A stretch of DNA of 64,000 bases from Acidobacteriota bacterium (lineage in GTDB: Bacteria > Acidobacteriota > UBA6911). The translations under genes were made by a program, and so were the position numbers. This document shows positions 1-9,873 of this stretch, piece by piece. Under the pieces are notes generated by a model, which did no database searches, was not told the origin of the DNA, and worked only from the letters and a program-made list of their open reading frames with translations. The DNA is taken from contig JAAYAJ010000031.1 in NCBI GenBank assembly GCA_012719455.1, positions 25,105-89,104 on the forward strand, given 5' to 3'. Positions within the stretch are counted from its first letter, which is position 1. Every line of letters starts with the position of its first letter.

Positions 1-1
1 G

Positions 2-1441
2 TTTGCAGCGCCCCCGGTGGGCGATTTGCGATGGAAGGCGCCTGCGCCGGTGCAGTCCTGGCCCGGCGTTAAAAAGGCTGATGCTTTCGGGCCCGCCTGC
101 ATGCAGGCCAGCGGTGGAATGGGGAACACCGGTCCGGTCAGCGAAGACTGCCTGTACCTCAACGTGTGGACACCGGCAAAAGGGGCGGGCGAAAAGGTGC
201 CGGTGATTGTCTGGATTTACGGAGGGGGCTACAGCGGCGGCTCGACCAGCACTCCCATGTACGACGGAATGGGCTTCGCCCAAAAAGGAGTCGTCCTGGT
301 AAGCGTTGCCTATCGAGTCGGGCCTTTCGGATTCTTTGCACACCCCGAGCTCAGCCGGGAAAGCGGCGCAGGATCGGGGAATTACGGGCTCGAGGACATG
401 ATCGCGGGACTGAAATGGGTGAAGGAAAATATCGCCCGGTTCGGAGGCGATCCTTCCAATGTGACCCTTTTCGGTCACTCGGCCGGCGGCATGGCCGTCA
501 GCATCCTGGCCGCCTCCCCGGCCGCCAAGGGCCTTTTCCACCGGGTGATCTCCATGAGCGGGGGATCGTTCGCTCCGCTGCAGACTTCGAGCCGGAACGG
601 CACCGGCATGGGCTTGGGGATCTCGTCTCTCAAGATGGCGGAAGCGATAGGGGAAGAATTCGTGAAGAAATCAGGAGCCGCCGATATCAAGGGGGCGCGC
701 GCGTTGAGCGCGGAGGAGATCCAGAAAAACCTCGCGGGCGGGATGGGGGGAATCGGCAGGTTCAAGCCTGTAGCCGACGGGCACATTGTCCCGAACGACC
801 TCTACTCGCTGTATCAGGCCGGCCGCTTCAATGACACGCCAATCCTGGTCGGCAATACTTCGGATGAAGCCGCGTCGTTCGTCGGGCGCGGGAATGTCAC
901 GGGCGCGCAATTTGAGAAACAGATCAGGTCGCAATACGGGCCCCATGCCGACGCCATCCTGAGCGTGTATCCCCATTCGACGGACGCGGAAGCTGCGAAG
1001 GCGTCGAGGGGAATCATGAGCGAGAGCACCTTTACCTGGAACACCTGGATTTGGGCCCTGCTCCAGTCTCGGCATGGAAAAGGCAAAGCCTTCCAATACC
1101 TTTTCGATTACCATCCAACATCGCCCGATGGCGGGTCCGGCCATGGCAGTGACGTTTCGTATGCGTTCCGGACTCTTGGCGGAGGACGTGGAGACGCGCC
1201 CAAAGCGGAGGATTTGAAGCTCTCCGATATCATCAGCTCTTATTGGGTCAACTTCGCCAAGTGGGGCGATCCAAACGGACCCGGCCTCCCTGCGTGGCCC
1301 GCTTTCGCAGAAAACGACCAGGAAGTGATGGTTTTCGATGCGGCCCCCGGCGCCAGGCCGCTGCCTAATCTGGACAAGTTGAAAGTGTTCGATGCTTATA
1401 TCGCCTGGCTCAGAGAAGAGATAAAGAAAACCGGTCAATAG
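2..1441 (+). CDS. Type B carboxylesterase, 5' end outside window
   Basis: Serine esterase of the carboxylesterase type B family (alpha/beta hydrolase), probably secreted, hydrolysing carboxylic esters. The reading frame is open from base 2 with family sequence (FAAPPVGDLRWKAP), so the signal peptide and first 40-50 residues lie upstream of the window. The nucleophile elbow GHSAGG is visible with Ser at bases 479-481. The acid probably lies in SDEAASF and the catalytic His in GSGHGSDVSYAF. The paralogue at 20221-21759 is collinear over the whole length. Oddity: the oxyanion-hole motif usually written HGGGF reads YGGGY here, while the paralogue keeps HGGGF. It converges on the next gene across a strong hairpin. 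The family call is secure; the substrate is unknown. Confidence 0.93.
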   Translation, partial: FAAPPVGDLRWKAPAPVQSWPGVKKADAFGPACMQASGGMGNTGPVSEDCLYLNVWTPAKGAGEKVPVIVWIYGGGYSGGSTSTPMYDGMGFAQKGVVLVSVAYRVGPFGFFAHPELSRESGAGSGNYGLEDMIAGLKWVKENIARFGGDPSNVTLFGHSAGGMAVSILAASPAAKGLFHRVISMSGGSFAPLQTSSRNGTGMGLGISSLKMAEAIGEEFVKKSGAADIKGARALSAEEIQKNLAGGMGGIGRFKPVADGHIVPNDLYSLYQAGRFNDTPILVGNTSDEAASFVGRGNVTGAQFEKQIRSQYGPHADAILSVYPHSTDAEAAKASRGIMSESTFTWNTWIWALLQSRHGKGKAFQYLFDYHPTSPDGGSGHGSDVSYAFRTLGGGRGDAPKAEDLKLSDIISSYWVNFAKWGDPNGPGLPAWPAFAENDQEVMVFDAAPGARPLPNLDKLKVFDAYIAWLREEIKKTGQ

Positions 1442-1480
1442 CCCGCACGGGTGTGGCGCCTGCGGTTGCCGGCGAAACAA

Positions 1481-1521
1481 CGCCGCCGGCCGGCGAGGTC
1501 ATCCCCTTCCGGCCGGCGGCG
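1481..1521. terminator. Perfect 13-bp inverted repeat between convergent genes
   Basis: Arms CGCCGCCGGCCGG and its exact complement flank a 15-nt loop in the 126-bp gap between the convergent genes ending at 1441 and 1568. There is no T tract. The position suggests a bidirectional transcription stop or an RNA 3'-end stabiliser. Similar hairpins lie between other convergent pairs in this window. Confidence 0.5.
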
Positions 1522-1567
1522 TACGCCCGCCTCGCCTCGTATCGAAACTCCCCTTCTTCCCGTGCGC

Positions 1568-3463
1568 TTACCTGGCGTACGGGTGATACTCGATCACCCC
1601 GGTCTTCTGGTCGCGCGAGAACCGGGACAGGTAGTCCCACGCTATCCTGGCGTACTGGGGATACAGGGCATGAATCAGATTCGCCGTGTAGTTGAGGGCC
1701 ACCATGGGGACCCCCTGCCCGTTATGCAGGTACCATAGGAAGTTTTTGTGTTCGTCGTTCAACAGGGTCTCGGACCAGGCGTCGGCCTGAAACCCGCACT
1801 TCGGGTACGCGGCGAAGTCAAAGCGGACCGGGCTCATCTTGTTGAAACGCAGGAACGTATTCATCAGCACCTGGGAATTGTCCGAAAGGCTGCCGTCCTC
1901 GGGGTTGATGTTGGGCGCCAGGTCGTAGGCGCTGGTCATGTACATGAACGGCAGGTCCGTTTCCTCGAACCGCTTCGCCATGTCGTCGGTGAACGTGAAC
2001 ATCGCGCCGGCCATGTCGACAACGGCGGCCAGCAAGCGGGGGTGGCTGGTCGAGAGGGTGAGGGTGGCCCCGCCGCCCATCGAATAGCCGGACGCATAGA
2101 CGCGGGAAGCGTCGATCGCGGGATAGGTCTTCATCATGTATTCGGCCAGCGCGGCCAGCGATTGTCCAAGAACGCGCTGATCGGAATAGAGGCTCTGGTG
2201 TTCCGGCGCCACCACTATAAACCTTTCCCGGCACACCATCTCCAGCCAGCCGACCTCTTCTACAAAGGCCTGCGGATCATCGCCGCCGCCATGGAGGGCG
2301 ATCACGAGGGGAACGGTGCCGGGAGCGACCCTGTTCTGGAGAACCTCGCGGGGAACATACTCGTACCAGGTCTGCAGGTACTCGCCGGCCGCGCTTTTGA
2401 TGCTCGAGAACCGGTCTTCCTGGTGTGCTGTCACGGAAACGCCGTCCCGCGTCACCCCATCGGTGATAACGTTCCGCGGGGCCAGGGAGTAAGGCGCCTG
2501 GTCGAAGTTATATCCCTGGAAGGGGGTGCCGGCGCTGTGCAGCCCCTGTTTGACGGCGGGGATGCGCATCGTCCGGGAGAACATCCCGTCATACGCCTTT
2601 TTGATGATGGCGGCCGTGTCGGGATTGGGTCCCCTGTGGACGACCACCTGTTGCAGCGGCAAGGCCTGGTTGAAGTGGGTGGTGGTCCCGGCCTCCCCCT
2701 TGACGGCGTCGGTTTTGTTCGCGCCCTTGTACGCGGCTTCGACGGCCGCGGTGGGGTTCACGAGGTAGACGGGCAGAACGGCGGCCACCTTGTGGACCTC
2801 TTCCATCCTGCCGTTGATCAGCAGGGCGCCGGCGATGCGGCTCGCGTAGTCGAAGGTGCCGGCGATGTAGTTGTTGAAGAAGGAGGCGCCGCCGTCGATG
2901 CCGATGGCGTAGAGGAAGCCGAACCCGCCGAAATAGGCGCCGTCGGCCCAGGTCGTGACGGTGTTGCCCGATCTTACCGATTCCCCCAGCGACAGCATCG
3001 CCGTCTGGAGAGCGTAGTAGTGCTTCTGGTCGGCGGCGGTGAAGCCGGCCCGGGGATCGGACGGGGTGACGAGTACCACGCTCCCGATCGCCGCGTCGAT
3101 GATGTCGGTCAGGCCGAGCTGTTTCAGGAAGGCAAGCGCCGCGTCCTTGTTCGGGAATGCCTTCTCGGCAAAGACCAGGATGTTGGTGTTGGAGCGGAGG
3201 GCGCGCCCGCTCCACAGGTTCGCCGACCGGTATACGTAGGTGGTTTTCGAGGGATAGCCGTCGAGCACGGGATGGGACTTGAAGACCCCGGATCCTTGTG
3301 CGGAGGCCGCGGCAGGACCGCTCACGCGAGCCTCTTCCAGCGTCTCGAAAGTGGCCCGGTTCCCCAGCCGGTTGGAGTAGTCAAGCCCGAAGGCGCCGGA
3401 GGCGAGGGCCAGGCCCGCCGCGAGGGCGAGCGCCAGAGTCAGGGGGGATTGGATCTTCAGCAC
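1568..3463 (-). CDS. Exported two-domain esterase, PHB-depolymerase-like, paralogue A
   Basis: Alpha/beta hydrolase of 631 aa related to PHB depolymerase and feruloyl-esterase-like proteins. A GTG start at 3461-3463 is chosen because GGAGG sits 7 nt upstream and a signal peptide follows at once (hydrophobic LTLALALAAGLALASGA). The N-terminal half, roughly residues 30-340, is shared with paralogues B-D and carries a GIDGG elbow-like motif. The C-terminal half has the oxyanion segment LHGGGDDP, nucleophile elbow GYSMGG and a terminal His in the segment LIHALYPQYA. It is divergent from paralogue B across a 430-bp gap and convergent with the carboxylesterase. It acts in the periplasm or outside the cell. 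The substrate is not predictable; an ester polymer, an oligomer or a xenobiotic ester is possible. Confidence 0.85.
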   Translation of the reverse strand: MLKIQSPLTLALALAAGLALASGAFGLDYSNRLGNRATFETLEEARVSGPAAASAQGSGVFKSHPVLDGYPSKTTYVYRSANLWSGRALRSNTNILVFAEKAFPNKDAALAFLKQLGLTDIIDAAIGSVVLVTPSDPRAGFTAADQKHYYALQTAMLSLGESVRSGNTVTTWADGAYFGGFGFLYAIGIDGGASFFNNYIAGTFDYASRIAGALLINGRMEEVHKVAAVLPVYLVNPTAAVEAAYKGANKTDAVKGEAGTTTHFNQALPLQQVVVHRGPNPDTAAIIKKAYDGMFSRTMRIPAVKQGLHSAGTPFQGYNFDQAPYSLAPRNVITDGVTRDGVSVTAHQEDRFSSIKSAAGEYLQTWYEYVPREVLQNRVAPGTVPLVIALHGGGDDPQAFVEEVGWLEMVCRERFIVVAPEHQSLYSDQRVLGQSLAALAEYMMKTYPAIDASRVYASGYSMGGGATLTLSTSHPRLLAAVVDMAGAMFTFTDDMAKRFEETDLPFMYMTSAYDLAPNINPEDGSLSDNSQVLMNTFLRFNKMSPVRFDFAAYPKCGFQADAWSETLLNDEHKNFLWYLHNGQGVPMVALNYTANLIHALYPQYARIAWDYLSRFSRDQKTGVIEYHPYAR

Positions 3464-3893
3464 GGGTCAACCTCCGTTTCTTGCCGGCGCGGTTGCCGGC
3501 GGCGTTTCGGCAGGGTTGTTCGAGAGAACGACAGAATGCCGGACCCTGTCCATTACCGGTATCGGTGCGATCATACCGCAGGCGCGGGCCGGTTGGATGG
3601 GAAATATCGGCGGGTTCCTCCCGCCGTGATTCGCCCGGGCTTGGTGCGGCGGTACGGTTTCCGCGCCGGTCACCCCTTTCCGGGCCATGGTAGCGGGCCG
3701 GTGAAAAGGTGTTCCGAAAAGTGGCGGCCGCGTGGTAGATTGGGTCGTCAAAGATCCGCTTTGCCGGCATACAAATTTATTGGATTCAAGCAGTTATACA
3801 CACCAAGGGGCCCCCGGTCCCCCTTCTTCGCCGGCGTTCGGGGATGTGGCGGACGGCCCCGGGTCGGCGGGGCGGGGCGAAAGGAAACGCACA
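3464..3893. other. Divergent intergenic region, 430 bp
   Basis: No convincing gene. It separates paralogues A (minus) and B (plus). It holds a 7-bp perfect inverted repeat at 3608-3626 (arms CGGCGGG/CCCGCCG) that could be an operator, and an AT-rich island at about 3765-3805 in otherwise very GC-rich DNA, the likeliest promoter site. No -35/-10 pair there is good enough to name. The plus-strand frame stays open upstream of 3894 but shows no family similarity. Confidence 0.4.
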
Positions 3894-5801
3894 ATGAAAC
3901 CTGGAAAGGCCTGCCTGTTTCCCATTCTCTTTCTCCTTTTCGGCGGCGTCGCGTCGGCGGGGAAGTACCGGCAGCATTTCGGCAACGAAGCGAGCTTTGA
4001 AACCCTCGAGGAAGCCCGCCTCAACGCCCCCGCCCTGCTCGCGGAATGGACCGGCCGTACCTATGTGCCCGATCCCGCCATGGATGCCTATCCGGCCGGC
4101 ACCACCTTCGTGTACCGCTCCGCCAGGATGTTCACCGACCTGAGCGCGGCCGCCCGGATGAACACGAACATCCTGGTCTATACGGACAGGTCGTTCGCAA
4201 ACAGGGACGCGGCGCTCGCCTTCCTCGAGGAGCTCGGCCTGACCGGCATCATCGGGAAGGCCTACGGCAGCGTGGTGCTGGTTACGCCCATCGACAAGGA
4301 AAAGGGGTTCGGCCTCGCGGACCAGACCGCGTATTACCAGCTGCAGTCCGCCATGTGCAACGTCGGTTACTCCCGGCGGGCCGAGGGGAAGCTGAACCAT
4401 TACGCCGACAGCGCCTGGTACGGCGGCGTGACCTATCGCTACCTGGTCGGCCTGGACGGCGGGGCCACGTTCATCAATAACTACGTAGCCGGCACCTTCG
4501 ACTACATCACCCGCATCGCCGGCCTGCTCCTGGTCGGCGGGAACATGGAGCGTATCCGGGAAGTGGCCTCTTTTGTCCCCGCCTATCTCGTGAACGCGCC
4601 CGGGGCCGTCGTCGCGAAATACCGGGCGGCCAACGCGACGGATGCCTGGGGAACGCAGGGGGACCTGAATTACTATTTCAACCAGGCCCGGCCGCTTCAG
4701 AGGGTGATCGTGGCTTCCGGGAACGACCGGGATGTTCGGTCCATCGTCCGGGACGCCTATGATCGGCTCTTTACCAAGGCGATGCGGGTTCCCGTCGCCA
4801 AGGCGAACCTCCACACGGCGTCCACTCCCTACGCGGACTATAACTTCAACGCCGCGCCCTACTCTCTGGGGGCGCGCAACGCCATCACGGATGGAGTGAC
4901 GGCGGACAAGGTCCACGTGGTCGAGCGCCAGGAGGAGCGCTTCAAGGATATGGCGGCGCCGTCCGGAGAATACCTGGACACCTGGTACGAACTGCTCCCC
5001 GAGGAGGTAAAGAACAACACGGCGCCAAGACATTCCATTCCGCTCGTCCTGGCCAATCACGGCGGCGGTGACGATCCCCTGCAGTATCTGGATGAAATCG
5101 GCCTGGTCCAACTGGCGGGCGAAAAGCGGATCGCCGTCGTCGCCCCCTTCCATTCGAACGTGACCGGTATTCTGAGCGAGGTCCTGCCGGAACTGGTCCG
5201 GTATATGCTGGACGCCTACCCCGCGCTTGACCCGTCGCGGGTGTATTGTACCGGGTACTCCATGGGCGGCCGGGCCGCCATGGCGGCGCTCAGCGGGGAC
5301 GCCGGGGTCTTTGCCGCCGCCGTTGCACAAGGCGCGGTGACCTACCTGGCGACGGAGGAGCAGGAAAAACAGTATGCCGACATCGATATCCCGATCCTCT
5401 TCACGACCTCCACCTACGATTTTCACATGGACGAGGCCACGCTCGTCCTGCGCCTGAGCTACTATTTCGGCATGAAGGCCGTCACTTTCGACTATACGAC
5501 GCTGATCAACCAGTACCTCGGGTACAACGGGATGGAACCGGTCCGGTTCGACTTCGCCGCCCATCCCATGAGCGGATTCAAGGGGGATACGTACGAAAGG
5601 GTGATGCTGAACAACGAGTATGCCACCCATACCTGGATGATCCACAACCGCGACGGCGTTCCCATGGTGGGGTTGAACGTCACCGAGTTTCTGCCCCACG
5701 GCCTCTACCAGGAGTACGCCGGCATCTTCTGGAACTTCGCGAAGCACTACTCGAGAAACCTGGAAACCGGCGAGGTCGTATACAACCCCTTCGTGGAGTA
5801 G
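3894..5801 (+). CDS. Exported two-domain esterase, PHB-depolymerase-like, paralogue B
   Basis: Paralogue of the esterases at 1568, 5891 and 7908; 635 aa. The ATG at 3894 is preferred over the longer open frame because AAAGGAAA precedes it and a signal peptide begins there (FPILFLLFGGVASA). The N-terminal domain has the conserved ASFETLEEAR block, NTNILVYTD and the elbow-like GLDGG. The C-terminal catalytic domain has NHGGGDDP, GYSMGG with Ser456, and LPHGLYQEY with the likely catalytic His near the end. It is the first of three codirectional copies with gaps of 89 and 28 bp, so B-C-D probably form one transcript. Function is inferred only as esterase or lipase-like; the repeated copies suggest a family of related substrates. 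Confidence 0.86.
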   Translation: MKPGKACLFPILFLLFGGVASAGKYRQHFGNEASFETLEEARLNAPALLAEWTGRTYVPDPAMDAYPAGTTFVYRSARMFTDLSAAARMNTNILVYTDRSFANRDAALAFLEELGLTGIIGKAYGSVVLVTPIDKEKGFGLADQTAYYQLQSAMCNVGYSRRAEGKLNHYADSAWYGGVTYRYLVGLDGGATFINNYVAGTFDYITRIAGLLLVGGNMERIREVASFVPAYLVNAPGAVVAKYRAANATDAWGTQGDLNYYFNQARPLQRVIVASGNDRDVRSIVRDAYDRLFTKAMRVPVAKANLHTASTPYADYNFNAAPYSLGARNAITDGVTADKVHVVERQEERFKDMAAPSGEYLDTWYELLPEEVKNNTAPRHSIPLVLANHGGGDDPLQYLDEIGLVQLAGEKRIAVVAPFHSNVTGILSEVLPELVRYMLDAYPALDPSRVYCTGYSMGGRAAMAALSGDAGVFAAAVAQGAVTYLATEEQEKQYADIDIPILFTTSTYDFHMDEATLVLRLSYYFGMKAVTFDYTTLINQYLGYNGMEPVRFDFAAHPMSGFKGDTYERVMLNNEYATHTWMIHNRDGVPMVGLNVTEFLPHGLYQEYAGIFWNFAKHYSRNLETGEVVYNPFVE

Positions 5802-5890
5802 TCCCGGGTTAAGGCGTGGGAGCGGTTCGGGAACCGCTAACCGGCGCCTGTTTCACGGCGGCGGAGCCGCCGCGGAAGGAGAGGGAGATC

Positions 5891-7879
5891 GTGAAAAAAT
5901 CCGTTGCCGGAGGCACCGCGCTGTTTGCCGCAATTTTCCTGGCGGCGGGCATGTTCCGCCTGGCGGGGGCCGAGGCCCCGTACTCCTACATGAACTACCA
6001 CAACCGGCAAAACAACGGGGCGACGTTCGAGGCGCTTGAAGAGGCGCGCCGGAGCGGGCCCCGGGCGGTGGCGTCCCTGTATGGAAACGGGGGAAAACGG
6101 TTCGCGCCGCATCCCGCGCTCGAACACTTCCCTGCGGGAAGCGTGTACGTGTATCGTTCCGCGAACCTGTACGGGGGACAAACCGCCGCCCGGAACAATA
6201 CGGCCGTGGTGGTTTTTTCCGAACGCCGCTTCCAGGGAAAAGAAGAGGCGCTTCGCTTCCTGACGGACCTGGGGTTGACCCGGCAAATAGATGCGGTGAC
6301 GGGAAGCATCATTCTCGTGACGCCGGCCGATCCCGGCGCCGGCTTTACCCGGACCGATCTGAAGAACTATTACACGCTGCACGGCGTTCTCTTTACGCAG
6401 AACGCATCGCGGCGGACCAACAAGGAAATTGTTTACTACTCCGACGCCGAATACTGCGGCGCTCACGGCAAGGTGTATTTTATCGGCATCGAAGGGGGTG
6501 CGACTTTCATCAACAACCTGGTCGCGCCGGGCCGGCATGACGTCATCGGCCTCTGTGCCGGCCTGATGCTGGTCGGGGGCAAGATGGACGCGGCGGCGAA
6601 GGTCGCCACGCATGTTCCCGTTTACCTTCTCAACGGCTCCCCGGCGGCCGTGGAGCAATACCGCAAGGTCAACGGGACGGACGCCTACCGCGTCGTCGAC
6701 GGCGTCGAGGAGTTCTACAACCGGCTGGTTCCGCTGCGGCGGGTGATGGCGGCCACCGATCCGCAGCCGGAGCTTTCCGCCCACGTCGCGGACGCTTTCC
6801 ACGACCTTTTTCTCCAGGCCCAGCGGGTGTCCGTGGTCCGCTCCCGGGCGCAGGAGGCGACGAACACGCCGCCGTACCTGAACTACGTCGCGGCGCCCGA
6901 CATCACCCGCTATGCGCTGTGCCCTCGCAACGCCATCGTCGATGGTGTCACGGCCAGGGGCCGGCTTCACGTCTCCTTTCACCGGGAGGAGAGGTTTGGC
7001 GACCTGAAGACCAGGTACGATCAGTATCTGCAGAGCTGGTATGAATTCATTCCGCAGGACGTCCTGGATGGGACGGCGGCCCGGGGGAGCGTCCCCGTGA
7101 TCCTGGCGCTGCATGGAACGGGGGACGACCCCCTGATGTTCGTCGATGAAATCGGCCTGCTGGAAGTCGCCGGACGGGAGAAGGCGGCCGTGATCGCTCC
7201 TTTCGAGGAGGAACTGGTCGTGGTGCATGAGGGGGCGCGGGTTGTCATGGGGGTGCCGGTCTCCGAGGGGATTTTGACCAAAGCCCTGCCGCGGCTGATC
7301 GCCCACGTGCTGGAAAAATATCCGGCGCTGGACGCCTCCCGGGTATACGCCGCCGGATATTCCCTCGGCGGCGGCGCCACCTACCGGGCCATGTATGGCG
7401 GCATGGAACAAATCGCGGCCGCCGTCCCCATGGCGGGGATGCACGACGACATGTTTTATCACAGTACGCCGGATGAGGACGCGCGGCTGCGGGAGATCGG
7501 GATGCCCGTCATGATTCTGACCTCGACCTTCGACCTGGGTTTCAACCAGGAGGAAGGCCGGCTGACCGACAACACGCTCAAACTGCTGCGCGACTTTGCC
7601 CGGCTGAACCGGGTCCCGCTGGCGGACGTTGGCGATTTTTCGGCGCACCCGATGATCGGCTATCGGGCCGACCGGATGGAGGTGAGCACGCTGGCGGGGG
7701 AGTGGCGCACCTTCCTGTGGTCCTTCAACAACGACGAGGGGGTCCCGATCCTGGGCTTGTCGTGCACCGAAAACTTGACGCACTCGCTGTATCCCTACTA
7801 CGGCGAGATCGCCTGGAACTTCATGAAGCGTTTCGCCCGCGAATCCAAAACCGGGAAATTGCTCTATGCGCCTGAATGA
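5891..7879 (+). CDS. Exported two-domain esterase, PHB-depolymerase-like, paralogue C
   Basis: Most divergent of the four copies, 662 aa. The GTG start at 5891 follows AAGGAGAGGGAG and begins a typical signal peptide (LFAAIFLAAGMFRLAGA). The N domain retains ATFEALEEAR, NTAVVVFSE and an elbow-like GIEGG, with Glu where the others have Asp. The C domain has LHGTGDDP instead of HGGGDDP, the nucleophile elbow GYSLGG and the terminal segment LTHSLYPYYG with the likely catalytic His. A longer insert before the nucleophile helix (about 20 residues including EELVVVHEGA) distinguishes it. It lies between paralogues B and D in the same direction. Confidence 0.85.
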   Translation: MKKSVAGGTALFAAIFLAAGMFRLAGAEAPYSYMNYHNRQNNGATFEALEEARRSGPRAVASLYGNGGKRFAPHPALEHFPAGSVYVYRSANLYGGQTAARNNTAVVVFSERRFQGKEEALRFLTDLGLTRQIDAVTGSIILVTPADPGAGFTRTDLKNYYTLHGVLFTQNASRRTNKEIVYYSDAEYCGAHGKVYFIGIEGGATFINNLVAPGRHDVIGLCAGLMLVGGKMDAAAKVATHVPVYLLNGSPAAVEQYRKVNGTDAYRVVDGVEEFYNRLVPLRRVMAATDPQPELSAHVADAFHDLFLQAQRVSVVRSRAQEATNTPPYLNYVAAPDITRYALCPRNAIVDGVTARGRLHVSFHREERFGDLKTRYDQYLQSWYEFIPQDVLDGTAARGSVPVILALHGTGDDPLMFVDEIGLLEVAGREKAAVIAPFEEELVVVHEGARVVMGVPVSEGILTKALPRLIAHVLEKYPALDASRVYAAGYSLGGGATYRAMYGGMEQIAAAVPMAGMHDDMFYHSTPDEDARLREIGMPVMILTSTFDLGFNQEEGRLTDNTLKLLRDFARLNRVPLADVGDFSAHPMIGYRADRMEVSTLAGEWRTFLWSFNNDEGVPILGLSCTENLTHSLYPYYGEIAWNFMKRFARESKTGKLLYAPE

Positions 7880-7907
7880 ACGCAAAGCCCGCAGGAAAGG
7901 AAAAGCC

Positions 7908-9827
7908 ATGACCGTGACCGTTTTCCGCCGTGCAATGATCTTCTGCCTGCTGATCCTGGGCGCTTCCCCGGCGCGGGGCTATCAGCAGCACTTCATCCGC
8001 GAGGCGAGTTTTGAAACCCTGGAGGAAGCGCACCGCAACGGCCCCGCCCGCCTGGCGGAAATGACCGGACGCATGTACGCGGCGGATCCCGCCCTGGATC
8101 GCTATCCGGCCGGTACGACCTATGTCTACCGCTCCGCCCGCATGTATACCAGCCTGAGCGCGGCCTTCCGGATGAACACCAACATCCTTGTGTATACCGA
8201 CAAGGAGTTGAACGGGAAAGAGGAGGCGCTGGCGTACCTCGAGGCCCTGGGCTTGACGGACATCATCGATGAGGCCTTCGGCAGCGTCGTGCTTGTGACG
8301 CCCATCGACAAGGCGAGGGGCTTCGGTGCGGCGGACCAGTACGCGTACCTGCAGCTGCAATCCGCGATGTGCAACCTGGGATTCTCCGTTCAGAATCGGG
8401 ACACGGGGGCGCGGTACTATGCCGACAATGCTTACTTTGGAGGATTGACCAACCGCTACCTGATCGGCCTGGACGGCGGCGCCGATTTTATTTGCGACTA
8501 TGTCGCCAACACGCTGGACTACGTCGGGCGCATCGCGGGCATGCTCCTGGTCAATCCGTCGATGAACGAGGCCGTTGACGTGGCGGCCGTCGTACCCGTG
8601 TACCTGGTCGGCGGCACGGATACGACATTCGCCCGGTTTCAGGCGGTCAACGGGGCCTATGCTTACGAGAAGACCCTGGACAAGACCGTGTTTTTCAACC
8701 AGCAATTCCCCCTGAGAAAAGTCGTCGTTTCCGGGGCCGGCGGCGATGACCCGAGCCGTTATGTCCGGGACGCGTACTATTCCCTGTTTATCAAGACCAT
8801 GCGCGTTCCGGTCGTGAAGGGGGGGCTTTTTGTAGCGGCCAACGAGTTCAGCAAATACAATTTCAACCAGGCCCCCTACTCGCTGTCGGCCCGCAATGCG
8901 GTCCTCGATGGAGTCACTCCCGACGGCATCCATGTCGTTGAACACCGGGAGGACCGTTTTTCGGGTATCCGGGCCAAAAACGGCGAATACCTGAAGACCT
9001 GGTATGAATTCCTGCCCGAAGAGGTGATCGACGGCAGTGCGGCAAAACACAGCATTCCGCTGATCCTGTGCAACCACGGCGGCGGCGACGATCCCGTACA
9101 GGCGGCCGACGAAACCGGGTGGATCGCGCTGGCGGGAAGCGAACGGCTGGCACTGGTGGCGCCCCGTTACGCCAGCGACATACCGGGCAGTTCGATCTTT
9201 GATGGATCCCCCTTTGACGTGAACGGCCGGTCCCTGCCCGCCCTGGTGGAGTACATGCTGGAAGCCTACCCGGCGTTGGACCCCGCCCGCGTCTATGTCA
9301 CCGGCTATTCCATGGGCGGCGCGGCGACGGTGGAGGTGATCGAGCGTGCGCCCCGGCTGTTTGCCGCCGCGGTCCCCATGGCCGCCGGAACCCCGTGGGG
9401 CATTTACGCACCGACGGCGGAAGAGGCCGCCGTCTTCGAAAAAGTCGATGTGCCGGTGATGTTCACCACTTCGGAATTCGACCTGCCGGGCGCCGTCGAT
9501 CAGCAGGAGAATATCCTCGGTGAAGGATACCGGGAATGCATTGAACGGTTCGTCTCTTTCAATGAAGTCGAACGGATCGACTTTGATTTCAAATCCTATC
9601 CCGTGGTCGGCTTCCGTGCCGACAGGATCGTCAATCGCATCCTGAACGATGAATATGAAAACACCACCTGGTACCTGAACAACAAGGAGGGAATTCCCAT
9701 GGTAGCGGTCAACTATACAAAATTGCTGCCCCATGGACTGTATCCCGAATACGGCATGCTGGCGTGGTCCTTCATGAAGCGTTATTCCCGGGATCTTGAT
9801 GACGGAAAAGTAGTTTATAGGCGCTGA
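7908..9827 (+). CDS. Exported two-domain esterase, PHB-depolymerase-like, paralogue D
   Basis: Fourth copy, 639 aa, closest to paralogue B. The ATG at 7908 is preceded by AGGAAAGG and starts a signal peptide (MIFCLLILGASPARG). The N domain shows ASFETLEEAH, NTNILVYTD and GLDGG. The C domain has NHGGGDDP, GYSMGG, an acid candidate in FTTSEFDLPG and LPHGLYPEY with the probable catalytic His. The gene begins 28 bp after paralogue C and ends 46 bp before the AddB-like gene, so read-through into the repair genes is possible. Its ester substrate is unknown. Confidence 0.86.
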   Translation: MTVTVFRRAMIFCLLILGASPARGYQQHFIREASFETLEEAHRNGPARLAEMTGRMYAADPALDRYPAGTTYVYRSARMYTSLSAAFRMNTNILVYTDKELNGKEEALAYLEALGLTDIIDEAFGSVVLVTPIDKARGFGAADQYAYLQLQSAMCNLGFSVQNRDTGARYYADNAYFGGLTNRYLIGLDGGADFICDYVANTLDYVGRIAGMLLVNPSMNEAVDVAAVVPVYLVGGTDTTFARFQAVNGAYAYEKTLDKTVFFNQQFPLRKVVVSGAGGDDPSRYVRDAYYSLFIKTMRVPVVKGGLFVAANEFSKYNFNQAPYSLSARNAVLDGVTPDGIHVVEHREDRFSGIRAKNGEYLKTWYEFLPEEVIDGSAAKHSIPLILCNHGGGDDPVQAADETGWIALAGSERLALVAPRYASDIPGSSIFDGSPFDVNGRSLPALVEYMLEAYPALDPARVYVTGYSMGGAATVEVIERAPRLFAAAVPMAAGTPWGIYAPTAEEAAVFEKVDVPVMFTTSEFDLPGAVDQQENILGEGYRECIERFVSFNEVERIDFDFKSYPVVGFRADRIVNRILNDEYENTTWYLNNKEGIPMVAVNYTKLLPHGLYPEYGMLAWSFMKRYSRDLDDGKVVYRR

Positions 9828-9873
9828 ACCGGCATATGGCCATTCGCGGTTGTATCAGGATGCGGTGAAGACG

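Noticed and set aside
1748..4000. Long open frame antisense to esterase A (and similar long antisense frames across the window)
   Set aside because: GC-rich codon bias creates open shadows on the opposite strand; composition is not protein-like and none has a ribosome site or motif.
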